Assembly: GCF_023015985.1 (NCBI RefSeq)
Contig: NZ_JALKAO010000005.1
Coordinates: forward strand, 176,932-240,931
Direction of reading: 5' to 3'
Length of the DNA stretch: 64,000 nucleotides
DNA from: Marivita sp. S6314
GTDB taxonomy: Bacteria > Pseudomonadota > Alphaproteobacteria > Rhodobacterales > Rhodobacteraceae
Shown one piece after another: positions 1 through 8,382 of the stretch. The translations under genes were made by a program, and so were the position numbers. The first letter of the stretch is position 1; each line of letters opens with the position of its first letter. The notes below the pieces were generated by a model. It worked only from the letters and a program-made list of their open reading frames with translations, did no database searches and was not told the origin of the DNA.

Positions 1-170
1 ACGACGCTGCCGTCGATATGGTCAAACTGCATGGCTACGGTTTCCCACGCTGGCGCGGTGGCCCGATGTTTGCCGCCCAAACCGCTGGCGCCCCCGCCAT
101 CCGCACCGCCCTTGACGCGCTCGACGCACAGAGCCCCGGCTCTTGGGTGCGCGCGGATCGTTACAGCTAA
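1..170 (+). CDS. 3-hydroxyacyl-CoA dehydrogenase, C-terminal end (partial)
   Basis: Open from the window edge; the reading frame starts at base 3 and stops at the TAA at 168-170. The visible 55 residues contain GYGFPRWRGGPMF, the C-terminal signature of FadB/FadJ-type multifunctional beta-oxidation proteins (the second 3-hydroxyacyl-CoA dehydrogenase helical domain). The family oxidises 3-hydroxyacyl-CoA with NAD. It lies 24 bases before a TRAP transporter and upstream of PaaZ, which suggests it serves the lower, beta-oxidation part of an aromatic acid pathway. The N-terminal domains are outside the window, so whether it also carries an enoyl-CoA hydratase domain cannot be seen. Confidence 0.8.
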   Translation, partial: DAAVDMVKLHGYGFPRWRGGPMFAAQTAGAPAIRTALDALDAQSPGSWVRADRYS

Positions 171-194
171 ACCACCATTCACGAGGAGAAAACC

Positions 195-1211
195 ATGAAT
201 AAGCCGCTTTTGGGCGCTCTTACTGCCCTGTCACTCACCGCAGGTGTCGCTGCGCATGCCGAAGCCGAATACACGCTGGTGTTCTCAAGCTGGGTGCCCC
301 CGACCCACAACATCAACGCGCAAATGCTGCCGCAGATGATCGAAATGATCGAAGAGGCCACAGATGGCCGCGTAACCGGCGAAATCCGCATGGGCATCGC
401 CCCACCCCCTGCGCAGATGGACCTTGTTCTGGATGGTGCGGTTGACGTCGCATACGTGTTCCACGGCTACCAGCCCGGTCGTTTCGTCAGCTACAAACTG
501 GTGGAACTGCCCGGCGTGGACACCACAGCCGAAGCAGCATCGGTCGCCTATTGGAACCTGTTCGAAAACCATCTTGCCGAATTGAACGAACATCGCGGCG
601 TCAAGGTGATTGGTCTGCACACCCACGGCGCAGGCCAGTTGCACACCAACACACCCGTAAACAGCCTTGCCGATATGGAAGGTCTGAAACTTCGTATGCC
701 CGGTGGTGTGGCCAGCGACGTTGGAACGGCCCTTGGCACCACGGGCATTCAGGTGCCCGCGCCCAAGGTCTACGAAACACTGGCCTCCAACACCGCCGAC
801 GGCGTGATGATGACCATCGACAGCCGTCAGGGGTTCCGCCTGACCGAGGTTGCCCCGCATTACTTTGAAATCCCCGGTGGCTTCTTCCGCGGATCGTTCG
901 CTTACATCATGAACGAAGACGTGTTCGCCGATCTGCCCGAAGACCTGCAAACCGCGCTTGAGGAAAAGGTATTTGGTGAACCCATCAGCCGCATGTCGGG
1001 CGCTGTCTGGGACGACGGGGATGCGTTCAGCATCCAGCTGACCAAGGACACCGAAGGCAACACGATGACCCAGGCCTCGGCCGACGACATCGCGGCGTTC
1101 GCGACGATTGCGAATGACGTCAAGGCCAGCGTGATCGAAGAAGTCAGCGCAAAAGGCATTGATGCCGCAGCGGCGCTTGCGTCGTTCCGTAGCGAACTGG
1201 GTGTTGAGTAA
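195..1211 (+). CDS. dctP: TRAP transporter substrate-binding protein, DctP family
   Basis: 338 residues with a Sec signal peptide (about residues 1-23, cleavage near AHA-EAE), then a mature DctP fold beginning YTLVFSSWVPP. It would capture a small organic acid in the periplasm and pass it to the membrane permease encoded by the next two genes. The mature protein has the family arrangement, including the central segment LKLRMPGG with the arginine that usually salt-bridges the ligand carboxylate (about residue 165). The start follows an AGGAG at about 183. It is the first gene of dctP-dctQ-dctM and sits between a beta-oxidation gene and paaZ/paaX, so an aromatic or aryl-acetic acid is the likeliest ligand; this is inferred from context only. 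Confidence 0.93.
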   Translation: MNKPLLGALTALSLTAGVAAHAEAEYTLVFSSWVPPTHNINAQMLPQMIEMIEEATDGRVTGEIRMGIAPPPAQMDLVLDGAVDVAYVFHGYQPGRFVSYKLVELPGVDTTAEAASVAYWNLFENHLAELNEHRGVKVIGLHTHGAGQLHTNTPVNSLADMEGLKLRMPGGVASDVGTALGTTGIQVPAPKVYETLASNTADGVMMTIDSRQGFRLTEVAPHYFEIPGGFFRGSFAYIMNEDVFADLPEDLQTALEEKVFGEPISRMSGAVWDDGDAFSIQLTKDTEGNTMTQASADDIAAFATIANDVKASVIEEVSAKGIDAAAALASFRSELGVE

Positions 1212-1287
1212 CCCAATCGACCCAAAGGATTGGGCGTCTTGCGATGCCCGATCCCACTTGCACCCCGGCCCGCCAAGGAGGCACCCG

Positions 1288-1794
1288 ATGCCGACGATCA
1301 AGAAAATCTATCCTTTTCTCGTGCAGGTTCCGATCTGGCTGGCCTGTGCATCCCTGTTTGTGCTGATGGTGATGACCTTCAGCGACGTGATCCTGCGATC
1401 CAGCTTTGATGCGCCAATCGAGGCCGCAACCGAACTGACCCGCATCTTTGTGGCCGTCATGGTGTTCTCGGTCATGCCGCATATTTCGGTCAATGACGGC
1501 CATATCGCGGTTGATCTCACCGATGGCATTTTTGAACGGCTGCGTTTGTCGCGGCTCAGAAACGGTGTGGTTCTGATCCTGTCGGGCGGGATGCTGTCCT
1601 GGCCCGTCGCACAGGTCTGGAAACTGGCCGAACGCACACGCGGTTATGGCGACGTTACCGAATATCTCGGGCTGCCGCAGTTTCTGACCATGTACCTGAT
1701 CGCGGCGGGCATCACTCTGGCCGCCATTGCCATGGTGATCGCCGGGGTTTTGACCCTGATCGCACCCAGTGTTCTGAGGGAGTTGAAGACATGA
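1288..1794 (+). CDS. dctQ: TRAP transporter small permease, DctQ family
   Basis: 168 residues, about four membrane segments, matching the small TRAP permease family. The reading frame is open from 1159, but the ATG at 1288 is chosen because an AAGGAG lies at 1275-1280 and the protein then begins MPTIKKIYPF, a normal DctQ N-terminus just before the first membrane helix. The small subunit pairs with DctM to form the sodium-driven symporter. Its end overlaps the DctM start by 4 bases (ATGA), which indicates translational coupling. Confidence 0.92.
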   Translation: MPTIKKIYPFLVQVPIWLACASLFVLMVMTFSDVILRSSFDAPIEAATELTRIFVAVMVFSVMPHISVNDGHIAVDLTDGIFERLRLSRLRNGVVLILSGGMLSWPVAQVWKLAERTRGYGDVTEYLGLPQFLTMYLIAAGITLAAIAMVIAGVLTLIAPSVLRELKT

Positions 1795-3143
1795 CCGCTG
1801 CACTGATCGGTTTTGGCGTCGTTCTTGTTCTTGTGCTGCTGCGTATGCCCATCGTGTTCGCGATGGGGCTCGTCGGCACACTTGGCTTTGCCTATGAACG
1901 CGGCGGCAGCTTTTTTGACGAACGCGGGCTGCGCGCGTCGCTGTCCATGGTCGGTCGGCAGATCACCGACACGGCACAGGATTACGGATTGTCCGTGATC
2001 CCGCTCTTCATTCTGATGGGCCTGTTTGTGAACAAGGGCGGCATGGCACGCGAACTTTACGCCGTGTCCAACGCCTTTCTGGGCCACATGCGCGGCGGTC
2101 TTGCGATGGCGACCGTGATGGCCTGTGGCGGTTTCTCTGCGATCTGCGGATCATCTTTGGCCACCGCCGCGACCATGTCCAAGGTCGCGATGCCGGAAAT
2201 GCGCCGCTTCAACTACTCCGACAGGCTCGCCACCGCGTCCATCGCGGCGGGTGGCACGCTGGGCATTCTGATCCCACCGTCTGTGATCCTGGTGATCTAC
2301 GGAATCCTCACCGAAACCTCGATTGGCAAGCTGTTCATGGCCGGGATCATTCCGGGCCTCCTGGGTATCCTCTTTTACCTTGGTGCCGTCCGCTGGACCG
2401 TCTGGCGTCAGCCCGAGGCCGGCCCCGCAGGCGAACGCACCGCGTGGCCCCAGCGGATTGTTGCGTTGAAATCGGTCTGGGCGGTGCTGCTCTTGTTCTT
2501 CCTTGTCATCGGTGGACTTTACGGCATCTTCGACTTCGAACCGCTCAACCTGACCTTCTCCCCCACCGAGGCGGCAGGTATGGGCGCGATGGGCGCATTC
2601 ATCATCGCGCTGTCCCGCGGCGGATTGGATTTCTCGGGATTGATCGACGTTCTGAAAGAAACGGCGCTGACATCGGCGAGCCTTTTTGCTGTTCTGATCG
2701 GCGCACAGGTCTTTTCGAACTTCGTCAACGTCGCAGGTCTGCCCGAAGCCCTGATTGACCTGGTCACCGCCTACGATGTGTCACCCATGATGGTGATGAT
2801 GATGATCCTGCTGGTCTATGTCGTTCTGGGCTGCGTGTTCGAAAGTATGTCGATGCTGCTTCTGACCGTGCCGATCTTCTTCCCGCTGGTCACATCGCTG
2901 GGCTTTGATCCGATCTGGTTCGGCATCGTCGTTGTGGTGGTCGTCGAGATTTCGCTGATCACACCGCCCGTCGGGTTGAACGTGTTCATTCTCAAGGGCG
3001 TCGTCGGAAACGTGTCCACCGGCACGATCTTCAAAGGCGTCACACCGTTCTGGATCGCCGACATCATCCGCCTCGCGCTGATTGTCGCGCTGCCGATCCT
3101 TGTACTTTACCTGCCAAATCAAATGGGCGGCCTTGGACACTAG
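1791..3143 (+). CDS. dctM: TRAP transporter large permease, DctM family
   Basis: 450 residues, almost entirely hydrophobic, with the DctM signatures GGFSAICGSSLATAATM (about residues 105-122) and SLITPPVGLNVFILKGV near the C-terminus. This subunit forms the transport pathway and couples uptake to the sodium gradient. The length is normal for the family. Translation is coupled to dctQ through the ATGA overlap. Thirty bases separate it from paaZ on the same strand, so transporter and catabolic enzyme are probably co-transcribed. Confidence 0.95.
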   Translation: MTAALIGFGVVLVLVLLRMPIVFAMGLVGTLGFAYERGGSFFDERGLRASLSMVGRQITDTAQDYGLSVIPLFILMGLFVNKGGMARELYAVSNAFLGHMRGGLAMATVMACGGFSAICGSSLATAATMSKVAMPEMRRFNYSDRLATASIAAGGTLGILIPPSVILVIYGILTETSIGKLFMAGIIPGLLGILFYLGAVRWTVWRQPEAGPAGERTAWPQRIVALKSVWAVLLLFFLVIGGLYGIFDFEPLNLTFSPTEAAGMGAMGAFIIALSRGGLDFSGLIDVLKETALTSASLFAVLIGAQVFSNFVNVAGLPEALIDLVTAYDVSPMMVMMMILLVYVVLGCVFESMSMLLLTVPIFFPLVTSLGFDPIWFGIVVVVVVEISLITPPVGLNVFILKGVVGNVSTGTIFKGVTPFWIADIIRLALIVALPILVLYLPNQMGGLGH

Positions 3144-3173
3144 CTGTCCGCGCCGCGCACGAAAGGAAATGTC

Positions 3174-5210
3174 ATGAGCCTTCTGGAAGTGAAAAGCTTT
3201 GCCGCCGGTCAATGGGTCTCTCCGGATGCCAATGCCCGGATGATTGAAAACGCCGTCACCGGCGCGCCTTTGGGGCGTGCGGGCAATGATGCGCTGGATG
3301 TGCAGGCGATGCTTGATTACGCGCGCAACACTGGGGGTCCGGCCCTGCGCGCGCTGACGTTCCATGACCGCGCGCGCATGCTCAAGGCGCTGGCGTCCCA
3401 TCTGGGCAAGCACAAACAGGCGCTCTACGATCTTTCTTTTGCCACCGGCGCCACGCAATCCGATCACATGATCGACATTGACGGGGGCATCGGCACGATG
3501 TTTGTCTTTGCCTCCAAGGGCCGCCGCGAAATGCCCGACGCGCATGTCTATCTGGACGGTGACGTCGAACACCTGTCCCGCAATGGCACCTTCCTTGGCC
3601 AGCACATCGCCACCTCATTGCAAGGCGTCGCGGTCCATATCAACGCCTTCAACTTCCCCGTCTGGGGGATGCTGGAAAAGCTCGCGCCAACCCTGCTGGC
3701 CGGTGTGCCTGCCATCGTTAAACCGGCCACGGCGACCTGTTACGTCACCGAACTGGCGGTCAAGATCATGCTCGACAGCGGCATCCTGCCTGCAGGTGCC
3801 CTGCAGCTCGTCTCGGGTGGCTTGGGCGACATGCTCGACCGGCTGACCTGTCAGGACGTGGTGAGCTTCACGGGCTCGGCTCAAACCGCGTTCAAACTGC
3901 GCTCGGCCCCGCATATCCTGCGCAACTCGATCCGCTTTGTTGCCGAACAAGACAGCCTGAACGCCTCCATCCTTGGCCCCGATGCGGTGCCCGGCACGCC
4001 GGAATTCGACCTGTTTGTCAAAGAAGCCCACCGAGAGATGACCACCAAGGCCGGTCAGAAATGCACCGCCATCCGCCGCATCATCGCGCCGCAAGCGCAG
4101 GTTGACGCGGTGATCGAAGCGCTAAGTGCGCGTCTGGCCAAGACCGTGATCGGTGACCCGCAAGCGGAAGGCACCCGCATGGGCGCGCTGGTGTCGAACA
4201 GCCAAAAACGTGACGTGCTGGAAAAGGCCGGGATCATCGGCACCGAGGCCGAACGCGTGTTCGGCGATGCCGACAAATTCGACGTGCAGGGCGCGGACGC
4301 CGACAAAGGCGCGTTCCTGCCGCCGATGCTGTTTCATTGTGCCAACCCGGATGCCGCAGAGCGCATCCACGACACCGAAGCCTTCGGCCCGGTGTCCACC
4401 ATCATGGGCTACCGCGATCTGGATCACGCCATTGCCTTGGTCAACCGGGGCGAGGGGTCGCTTGTGGCCTCTGTCATCACCCATGACCCAGAGGTCGCGC
4501 GTGACGTGGCGCTTGGGGCCGGGGCGTTCCACGGACGGCTTTACTTCAACAACCGCGACAGCATGAAAGAATCCACCGGGCACGGCTCACCTTTGCCCCA
4601 CATGGTCCATGGCGGACCGGGCCGCGCAGGCGGCGGTGAAGAAATGGGCGGTGTGCGCGGTGTCATGCACTACATGCAGCGCACCGCCATTCAGGGCAGC
4701 CCCGATATCCTGACCGCCATCGGTCAGAAATGGGTGCCCGGTGCCACCGAAACACTCGCCCCGGCGCATCCGTTCACCCGCACCTTCCACGAGCTCCAGA
4801 TCGGCGAAACCATCCACACCGATCCGCGCACGATCACCCTGGACGACATCGAACATTTCGCCAATTTCACCGGTGACACGTTTTATGCCCACATGGATGA
4901 CGCCGCAGCCAAACGGAACCCGTTCTTCCCCGGACGTGTCGCCCATGGCTATCTGCTGCTCAGCTTTGCGGCAGGCCTGTTTGTCGAACCGAACGAAGGT
5001 CCGGTTCTGGCCAACACGGGTCTGGACTCCCTGCGTTTCATGAAACCGGTCGAGGCCGGTGACAGCCTCAAGGTGCGCCTGACGGTCAAGCACAAGACAC
5101 CCCGCAATGACGAATATGGCGAGGTGCGCTGGCACGCGACGCTGACCAATCAGGAGGATGAGCTGGTCGCAGAGTACGAACTCCTGACGATGAACGCCTA
5201 CGCACGTTAA
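3174..5210 (+). CDS. paaZ: Bifunctional oxepin-CoA hydrolase / semialdehyde dehydrogenase PaaZ
   Basis: 678 residues, the usual PaaZ length. The first ~520 residues are an aldehyde dehydrogenase with general base E258 (FVAEQ) and nucleophile C297 (AGQKC); the last ~140 are a MaoC-type hydratase with the catalytic D and H five residues apart in [11 protein letters not shown]. In the phenylacetyl-CoA pathway the hydratase half opens oxepin-CoA and the dehydrogenase half oxidises the resulting semialdehyde to 3-oxo-5,6-dehydrosuberyl-CoA. Both active sites look intact. The start has GAAAGGAAA just upstream. A paaX-type repressor follows. The other paa genes (paaABCDE, paaG, paaK) are not in the window. 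Confidence 0.95.
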   Translation: MSLLEVKSFAAGQWVSPDANARMIENAVTGAPLGRAGNDALDVQAMLDYARNTGGPALRALTFHDRARMLKALASHLGKHKQALYDLSFATGATQSDHMIDIDGGIGTMFVFASKGRREMPDAHVYLDGDVEHLSRNGTFLGQHIATSLQGVAVHINAFNFPVWGMLEKLAPTLLAGVPAIVKPATATCYVTELAVKIMLDSGILPAGALQLVSGGLGDMLDRLTCQDVVSFTGSAQTAFKLRSAPHILRNSIRFVAEQDSLNASILGPDAVPGTPEFDLFVKEAHREMTTKAGQKCTAIRRIIAPQAQVDAVIEALSARLAKTVIGDPQAEGTRMGALVSNSQKRDVLEKAGIIGTEAERVFGDADKFDVQGADADKGAFLPPMLFHCANPDAAERIHDTEAFGPVSTIMGYRDLDHAIALVNRGEGSLVASVITHDPEVARDVALGAGAFHGRLYFNNRDSMKESTGHGSPLPHMVHGGPGRAGGGEEMGGVRGVMHYMQRTAIQGSPDILTAIGQKWVPGATETLAPAHPFTRTFHELQIGETIHTDPRTITLDDIEHFANFTGDTFYAHMDDAAAKRNPFFPGRVAHGYLLLSFAAGLFVEPNEGPVLANTGLDSLRFMKPVEAGDSLKVRLTVKHKTPRNDEYGEVRWHATLTNQEDELVAEYELLTMNAYAR

Positions 5211-5247
5211 GCTTGGAAACCAGCGATTTGCGGATTACCAACCGCAT

Positions 5248-6048
5248 ATGAACCGTGCGTCTTTCGACACCATCGTCACCACGTTGACCCAAGATCAGAC
5301 CCCCCGGGTCTGGTCTTTTCTTGTTTCCGTGTTCGGTGATCTGGCCCAGCAAGAGGACGCACAGATCAGCGGTGCGTTGCTGCGCCAGTTGACAGAGCGT
5401 ATCGGCATCAAACCCGAAGCGGTGCGCGTGGCGATCCACCGTCTGCGCAAGGAAGGCTGGATCGACAGCCGTCGCAGCGGACGCACAAGTGTCTACTTCC
5501 TCACGCCCTGGGGCCGCACCCAAAGCGCGCAGGCCTCGCCGCGCATCTACAGCGCCGATGAGGGGGCAGAGCGCGCCTGGCTGGTCCTGTTCAACCCGGC
5601 AAAGCCTGCGCCCGGCACCGATGACTCCGGGGCGTGGATTTCGTCGAACATGTTGATCACCTCGGTCAAACCCAAGGACGGGGCGGCCTTCGCAAGCGCG
5701 CTGACGGCCGATACCCCTGTGCCCGGCTGGATGACCAGCAAGGTCTGCGAAACGCCGACCGTTCTCATGTCGCAAGACTTCGCAACCGCACTGGACGGTG
5801 TTGCGCGCCAACTCGACCCGATGCCGATGCTGCAACCAGTGGACATTGCCGCGCTTCGGGTGCTGCTTGTGCACAGCTGGCGGCGTATCCTTCTCAGAAC
5901 ACCCATCCTTCCGGACCACGTGTTCCCCGACGGGTGGTGCGGCGCGGACTGCCGCGCCAAAGTGGCCGAATTGCTTGCCCGCTATCCGAACCCGGGCTTG
6001 CAAGCGCTTGAGGCAGATGTGGATGCACCAACCCGGGACACGCCGTAA
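5248..6048 (+). CDS. paaX: PaaX-family transcriptional repressor
   Basis: 266 residues with the PaaX layout: an N-terminal winged helix-turn-helix (about residues 15-75, including IKPEAVRVAIHRLRKEGWI), a central domain and a C-terminal domain with VLLVHSWRRILLR. In characterised species PaaX represses paa operons and is released by phenylacetyl-CoA. The gene follows paaZ on the same strand after 37 bases, so it may be in the same transcript and feed back on it. No clear PaaX palindrome was found upstream of the visible genes; the operon promoter probably lies before the window. Confidence 0.9.
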   Translation: MNRASFDTIVTTLTQDQTPRVWSFLVSVFGDLAQQEDAQISGALLRQLTERIGIKPEAVRVAIHRLRKEGWIDSRRSGRTSVYFLTPWGRTQSAQASPRIYSADEGAERAWLVLFNPAKPAPGTDDSGAWISSNMLITSVKPKDGAAFASALTADTPVPGWMTSKVCETPTVLMSQDFATALDGVARQLDPMPMLQPVDIAALRVLLVHSWRRILLRTPILPDHVFPDGWCGADCRAKVAELLARYPNPGLQALEADVDAPTRDTP

Positions 6049-6095
6049 CACCCGGTCACACAGCGTTAAGCGATCCAGAGTGACGGATCTCTGCC

Positions 6096-6518
6096 TTAAC
6101 TGTCTGGTTCGATCTTGCCGCGCAGTGCCTTGACCTCGCCGCGCACCTTCTTGGCCTTCAGGCGGCGCTTTTTTGATCCAAGTGTTGGTTTGGTCGGCAC
6201 CCGCCGCTTGGGCGGTTTCAGGGCCGCCACGATCATCTGCTTCAGTCGATCCCGCGCGATATCCCGGTTGCGCGCCTGCGACCGTGTCTCGTCAACCTGA
6301 AGCACCAACGCGCCGTCCTTGGTCCATTTCCGCCCGGCAATTCGCCGCAATCGCGCTTTCACGGGGCCAGGCAGGTTCGGAGACCGCTCGGCCTCGAACC
6401 GCAATTCGACGGCCGTGGACACCTTGTTGACGTTTTGCCCACCCGGCCCGGAGGCCCGGATAAACTGCTCCGTCAGCTCCCAGTCTTCGATGGTGATGGT
6501 GTCCGAGACAATGATCAT
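6096..6518 (-). CDS. arfB: Alternative ribosome-rescue factor ArfB (peptidyl-tRNA hydrolase, YaeJ family)
   Basis: 140 residues from the ATG at 6518, the E. coli ArfB length. The N-terminal domain carries the catalytic GPGGQNVNK loop (GGQ), which hydrolyses peptidyl-tRNA on stalled ribosomes; the C-terminal tail is rich in Lys and Arg (KRRLKAKKVRGEVKALRGK), as needed to enter the empty mRNA channel. The frame is open to 6551 and an ATG at 6530 is also possible; neither has a strong ribosome-binding site, so the start was chosen by family length and the MIIVSD beginning. It converges with paaX. Confidence 0.93.
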   Translation of the reverse strand: MIIVSDTITIEDWELTEQFIRASGPGGQNVNKVSTAVELRFEAERSPNLPGPVKARLRRIAGRKWTKDGALVLQVDETRSQARNRDIARDRLKQMIVAALKPPKRRVPTKPTLGSKKRRLKAKKVRGEVKALRGKIEPDS

Positions 6519-6548
6519 CCCAAGGGACATAGCGCCAAACGCGACACA

Positions 6549-6579
6549 CAAAAAGGGCCACCGCGATGCGATGGCCCTT
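6549..6579 (-). terminator. Rho-independent terminator (minus strand)
   Basis: Perfect 8-bp stem (AAGGGCCA at 6553-6560 with TGGCCCTT at 6572-6579) and an 11-base loop. Read on the minus strand it ends in a run of T (CCCTTTTTGTG). It lies after the small ORF at 6651-6707 and before arfB, so it would end a short transcript from the 6.7 kb region or from the transporter gene upstream. Confidence 0.75.
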
Positions 6580-6650
6580 CGAGAACAAACGGAGGTGGGG
6601 TCTGGTTAGGTTCCTCACCAATTCGTGGGGTTCATCACCCAGGGGCTGCC

Positions 6651-6707
6651 CTAGATGTGTGCCTCCCGAACTGTTCCGACACCTCTCTCCAATACCTCTC
6701 TCGACAC
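6651..6707 (-). CDS. Very small ORF with a perfect Shine-Dalgarno (18 codons)
   Basis: Minus strand, GTG start at 6707-6705 and TAG at 6653-6651, coding for 18 residues (M/V-SREVLERGVGTVREAHI). The case for translation is the leader: GAAAGGAGGTGATCC directly upstream is complementary to the 3' end of 16S rRNA over more than 12 bases, with 7 bases between GGAGG and GTG. A rho-independent terminator follows at 6549-6579, so the unit has its own end. Just before that terminator the RNA contains CACCTCC (+ strand 6591-6597), able to pair with the SD (6713-6719). Product function is unknown. It may be a translated leader, a dual-function small RNA, or an unused reading frame within a small RNA. 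Confidence 0.45.
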   Translation of the reverse strand: MSREVLERGVGTVREAHI

Positions 6708-6782
6708 TGGATCACCTCCTTTCAGCTGTTACAAAACGCCCCCTCAGCGTGGCACGGTTTTTCATAACTGCAAGCGATTTTT

Positions 6783-7412
6783 TCAGGTGCGGACCGAGTT
6801 TCCGCGAAATCGCAGAACAATGAGTCGAAATGGTACCAGTGCGATCAGGGCCAAAGCCAGCTTGACCATCCAATCGGCAACCGCCAGCGACACCCATAGC
6901 GGCGCAACCGGCCCCGCACCCAGCATCGGCAGCATGTCCCCTGCCCAGGACACATCGTTTTCGGGTTCAAGGAACACCAGCGTTCCGGAAAACGCGATGG
7001 TAAAGAACAGCGCGGTATCCACCGTCGCACCCACCAGCGACGACGCAAGCGGCGCGCGCCACCACGCGCCTTCGCGCATGCGGTTAAAGATCGCCACATC
7101 CAGAAGCTGCGCTGTCAGAAACGCCACACCCGACGCCAAGGCAATGCGGAAGGTCACCAGAGGCCCGAATTCTCCTTGGATCTGCGTGCCGACAAGCGAA
7201 CAGAACACACCGACGATAAAGCCGATAAACACCACCTGACGGGCCGGGCCGGCACCATACAGACGGTTCATCAGATCGGTCACCAGAAAGGCAAGCGGAT
7301 AGGTGAACGCCCCCCAGGTCAGCCAATTGCCAAACAGGAACTGGACTAGGATATTTGAGGCCAACACGATGAGGGCCATGGCAAGAATGCCAGGAATATG
7401 AGCGCGGGTCAT
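6783..7412 (-). CDS. yhhQ: Queuosine precursor transporter, VUT family (YhhQ-like)
   Basis: 209 residues with about six membrane segments, the length and layout of the COG1738 VUT/YhhQ family, whose E. coli member imports the 7-deazaguanine precursors preQ0/preQ1 used to make queuosine in tRNA. Recognisable family segments are YPLAFLVTDLMNRLYG (about residues 38-53) and FRIALASGVAFLTAQLLDVAIF (about 95-116). The start ATG (7412) has GGGAG five bases upstream. That SD lies in a potential pseudoknot, described separately. The gene stands alone, with no que genes adjacent. Confidence 0.9.
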   Translation of the reverse strand: MTRAHIPGILAMALIVLASNILVQFLFGNWLTWGAFTYPLAFLVTDLMNRLYGAGPARQVVFIGFIVGVFCSLVGTQIQGEFGPLVTFRIALASGVAFLTAQLLDVAIFNRMREGAWWRAPLASSLVGATVDTALFFTIAFSGTLVFLEPENDVSWAGDMLPMLGAGPVAPLWVSLAVADWMVKLALALIALVPFRLIVLRFRGNSVRT

Positions 7413-7466
7413 TTTGGCTCCCGTTTTTGCAAGGTTGCGGGGACTTGATTCCCGTCATTCGGGAAT
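7413..7466 (-). promoter_or_regulatory. Structured leader with candidate SD-sequestering pseudoknot upstream of the VUT transporter
   Basis: On the minus strand the 54 bases before the start codon hold a perfect 7-bp hairpin (ATTCCCG at 7466-7460 with CGGGAAT at 7454-7448). It is followed by a possible H-type pseudoknot. P1 is CAAG (7447-7444) with CTTG (7433-7430). The hairpin loop contains CCCG (7441-7438), which can pair with CGGG in the tail (7423-7420). An A-rich linker CAAAAA (7429-7424) joins P1 to the tail. The tail CGGGAG is the ribosome-binding site. The topology is that of preQ1-I riboswitches, but the conserved preQ1-I bases are not recognisable, so this is a structural hypothesis. 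Confidence 0.45.
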
Positions 7467-7503
7467 GGCGCGACCCATAGCGCGACATTTTGGCAGGCAC
7501 AAG

Positions 7504-8382
7504 TTAGTTACCGACCGCGTATTCCACGATTTCTGTCCTCTGGAACCGCTGAAAGTTGTCGTCCGACACCATGGTCAGCCGCACTTGCTTGTCCGGTGTC
7601 ATCCAGACCGACAGCCCTTCCAGATTGTCGTGCACCCGCGCGCGGGTGGTCAAAAGAACCTCGCCGCTGATCTCTCCGGCGTCCCGCATATCGAACCTGC
7701 GCACCTGGCTGAAAAACCCAAACCCGGCGAATCCACGTTCCAGCACATACAACCGGCCATAGATATCGAAATCCGACCCAACCGGAAGGAACCCCGGATG
7801 GCGCGAAATGCGCAACTCCGTGTCCCAGCCCGCACCTTCGCGAAACCGGTAGACGGTGAACGGCGTCAACAGCCCGTCCGACACTTCGGGAATGGCCAGC
7901 ACCGCGCCATCCGGCCCAATGGCCAGCGCTTCCAGCCCCTTGTTCTTGGGCAGGGCCGTGATTTCCGGATGGGTCGGCAGCAAGGACCACGTTCCGTCAT
8001 GCTCCTGCCGCGCGATCCTGTTCTCATGTTCGAACGACACGTAAAGCCGCCCGGACGCATCGCGCGCGATCCCTTCGGTGTCGGTTTTCGGTCGCTTGCC
8101 GAACAGCTCTTTCGGAAAGGCGAATTTCGTAATTTCCTTGCTCCGCACCCCGATGATCGTGTCGTTGTGCCGAAAAATGCTCCCTTCGATCAGATGCCCC
8201 CTGTCGCTCATCACGACAAAGCTACTGCCATCGTCAGACAGCTTGATCGCCGAATACCCGCCGAAATGCTCGCGGTCCTTGGTCCATTCAAACGACGAAA
8301 GGAACCGCGCGGCTTGGGGCGTGCGTGTCATGGTGTATCCAGCGGTCACGGAGGTCAGTTGGACGACAGCACAGCAGAGCAC
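7504..8382 (-). CDS. Esterase-like activity of phytase family protein
   Basis: Up to 292 residues resembling the Phytase-like (esterase-like activity of phytase) family, a beta-propeller fold; recognisable stretches are FGGYSAIKLSDDGSSF, DTEGIARDASGRLYVSFE and NKGLEALAIGPDGAVLAIPE. Family members are usually exported and their natural substrates are not established. Two starts are possible: a GTG at 8382, overlapping the end of mepA by 28 bases and giving a hydrophobic N-terminus (MLCCAVVQLTSVTAG), or an ATG at 8331. The GTG is used because it supplies something like a signal sequence, although it lacks the usual N-terminal positive charge. Third gene of a minus-strand unit after a UMF1 transporter and mepA. 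Confidence 0.8.
   Translation of the reverse strand: MLCCAVVQLTSVTAGYTMTRTPQAARFLSSFEWTKDREHFGGYSAIKLSDDGSSFVVMSDRGHLIEGSIFRHNDTIIGVRSKEITKFAFPKELFGKRPKTDTEGIARDASGRLYVSFEHENRIARQEHDGTWSLLPTHPEITALPKNKGLEALAIGPDGAVLAIPEVSDGLLTPFTVYRFREGAGWDTELRISRHPGFLPVGSDFDIYGRLYVLERGFAGFGFFSQVRRFDMRDAGEISGEVLLTTRARVHDNLEGLSVWMTPDKQVRLTMVSDDNFQRFQRTEIVEYAVGN

Noticed and set aside
285..1301. Long minus-strand open frames opposite dctP, recQ, gyrB, ubiB and other genes
   Set aside because: They are antisense shadows produced by high GC; they lack ribosome-binding sites and resemble no family, whereas the plus or minus genes they overlap are well supported.
6705..6723. CTGGATCACCTCCTTTC on the plus strand, identical to the 3' end of 16S rRNA
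   Set aside because: No other rRNA sequence lies upstream of it. The match is explained by a very strong Shine-Dalgarno on the minus strand.
7413..7466. Calling the VUT leader a preQ1-I riboswitch outright
   Set aside because: The pseudoknot topology fits, but the conserved bases of the known class are not recognisable, so it is reported as a hypothesis only.
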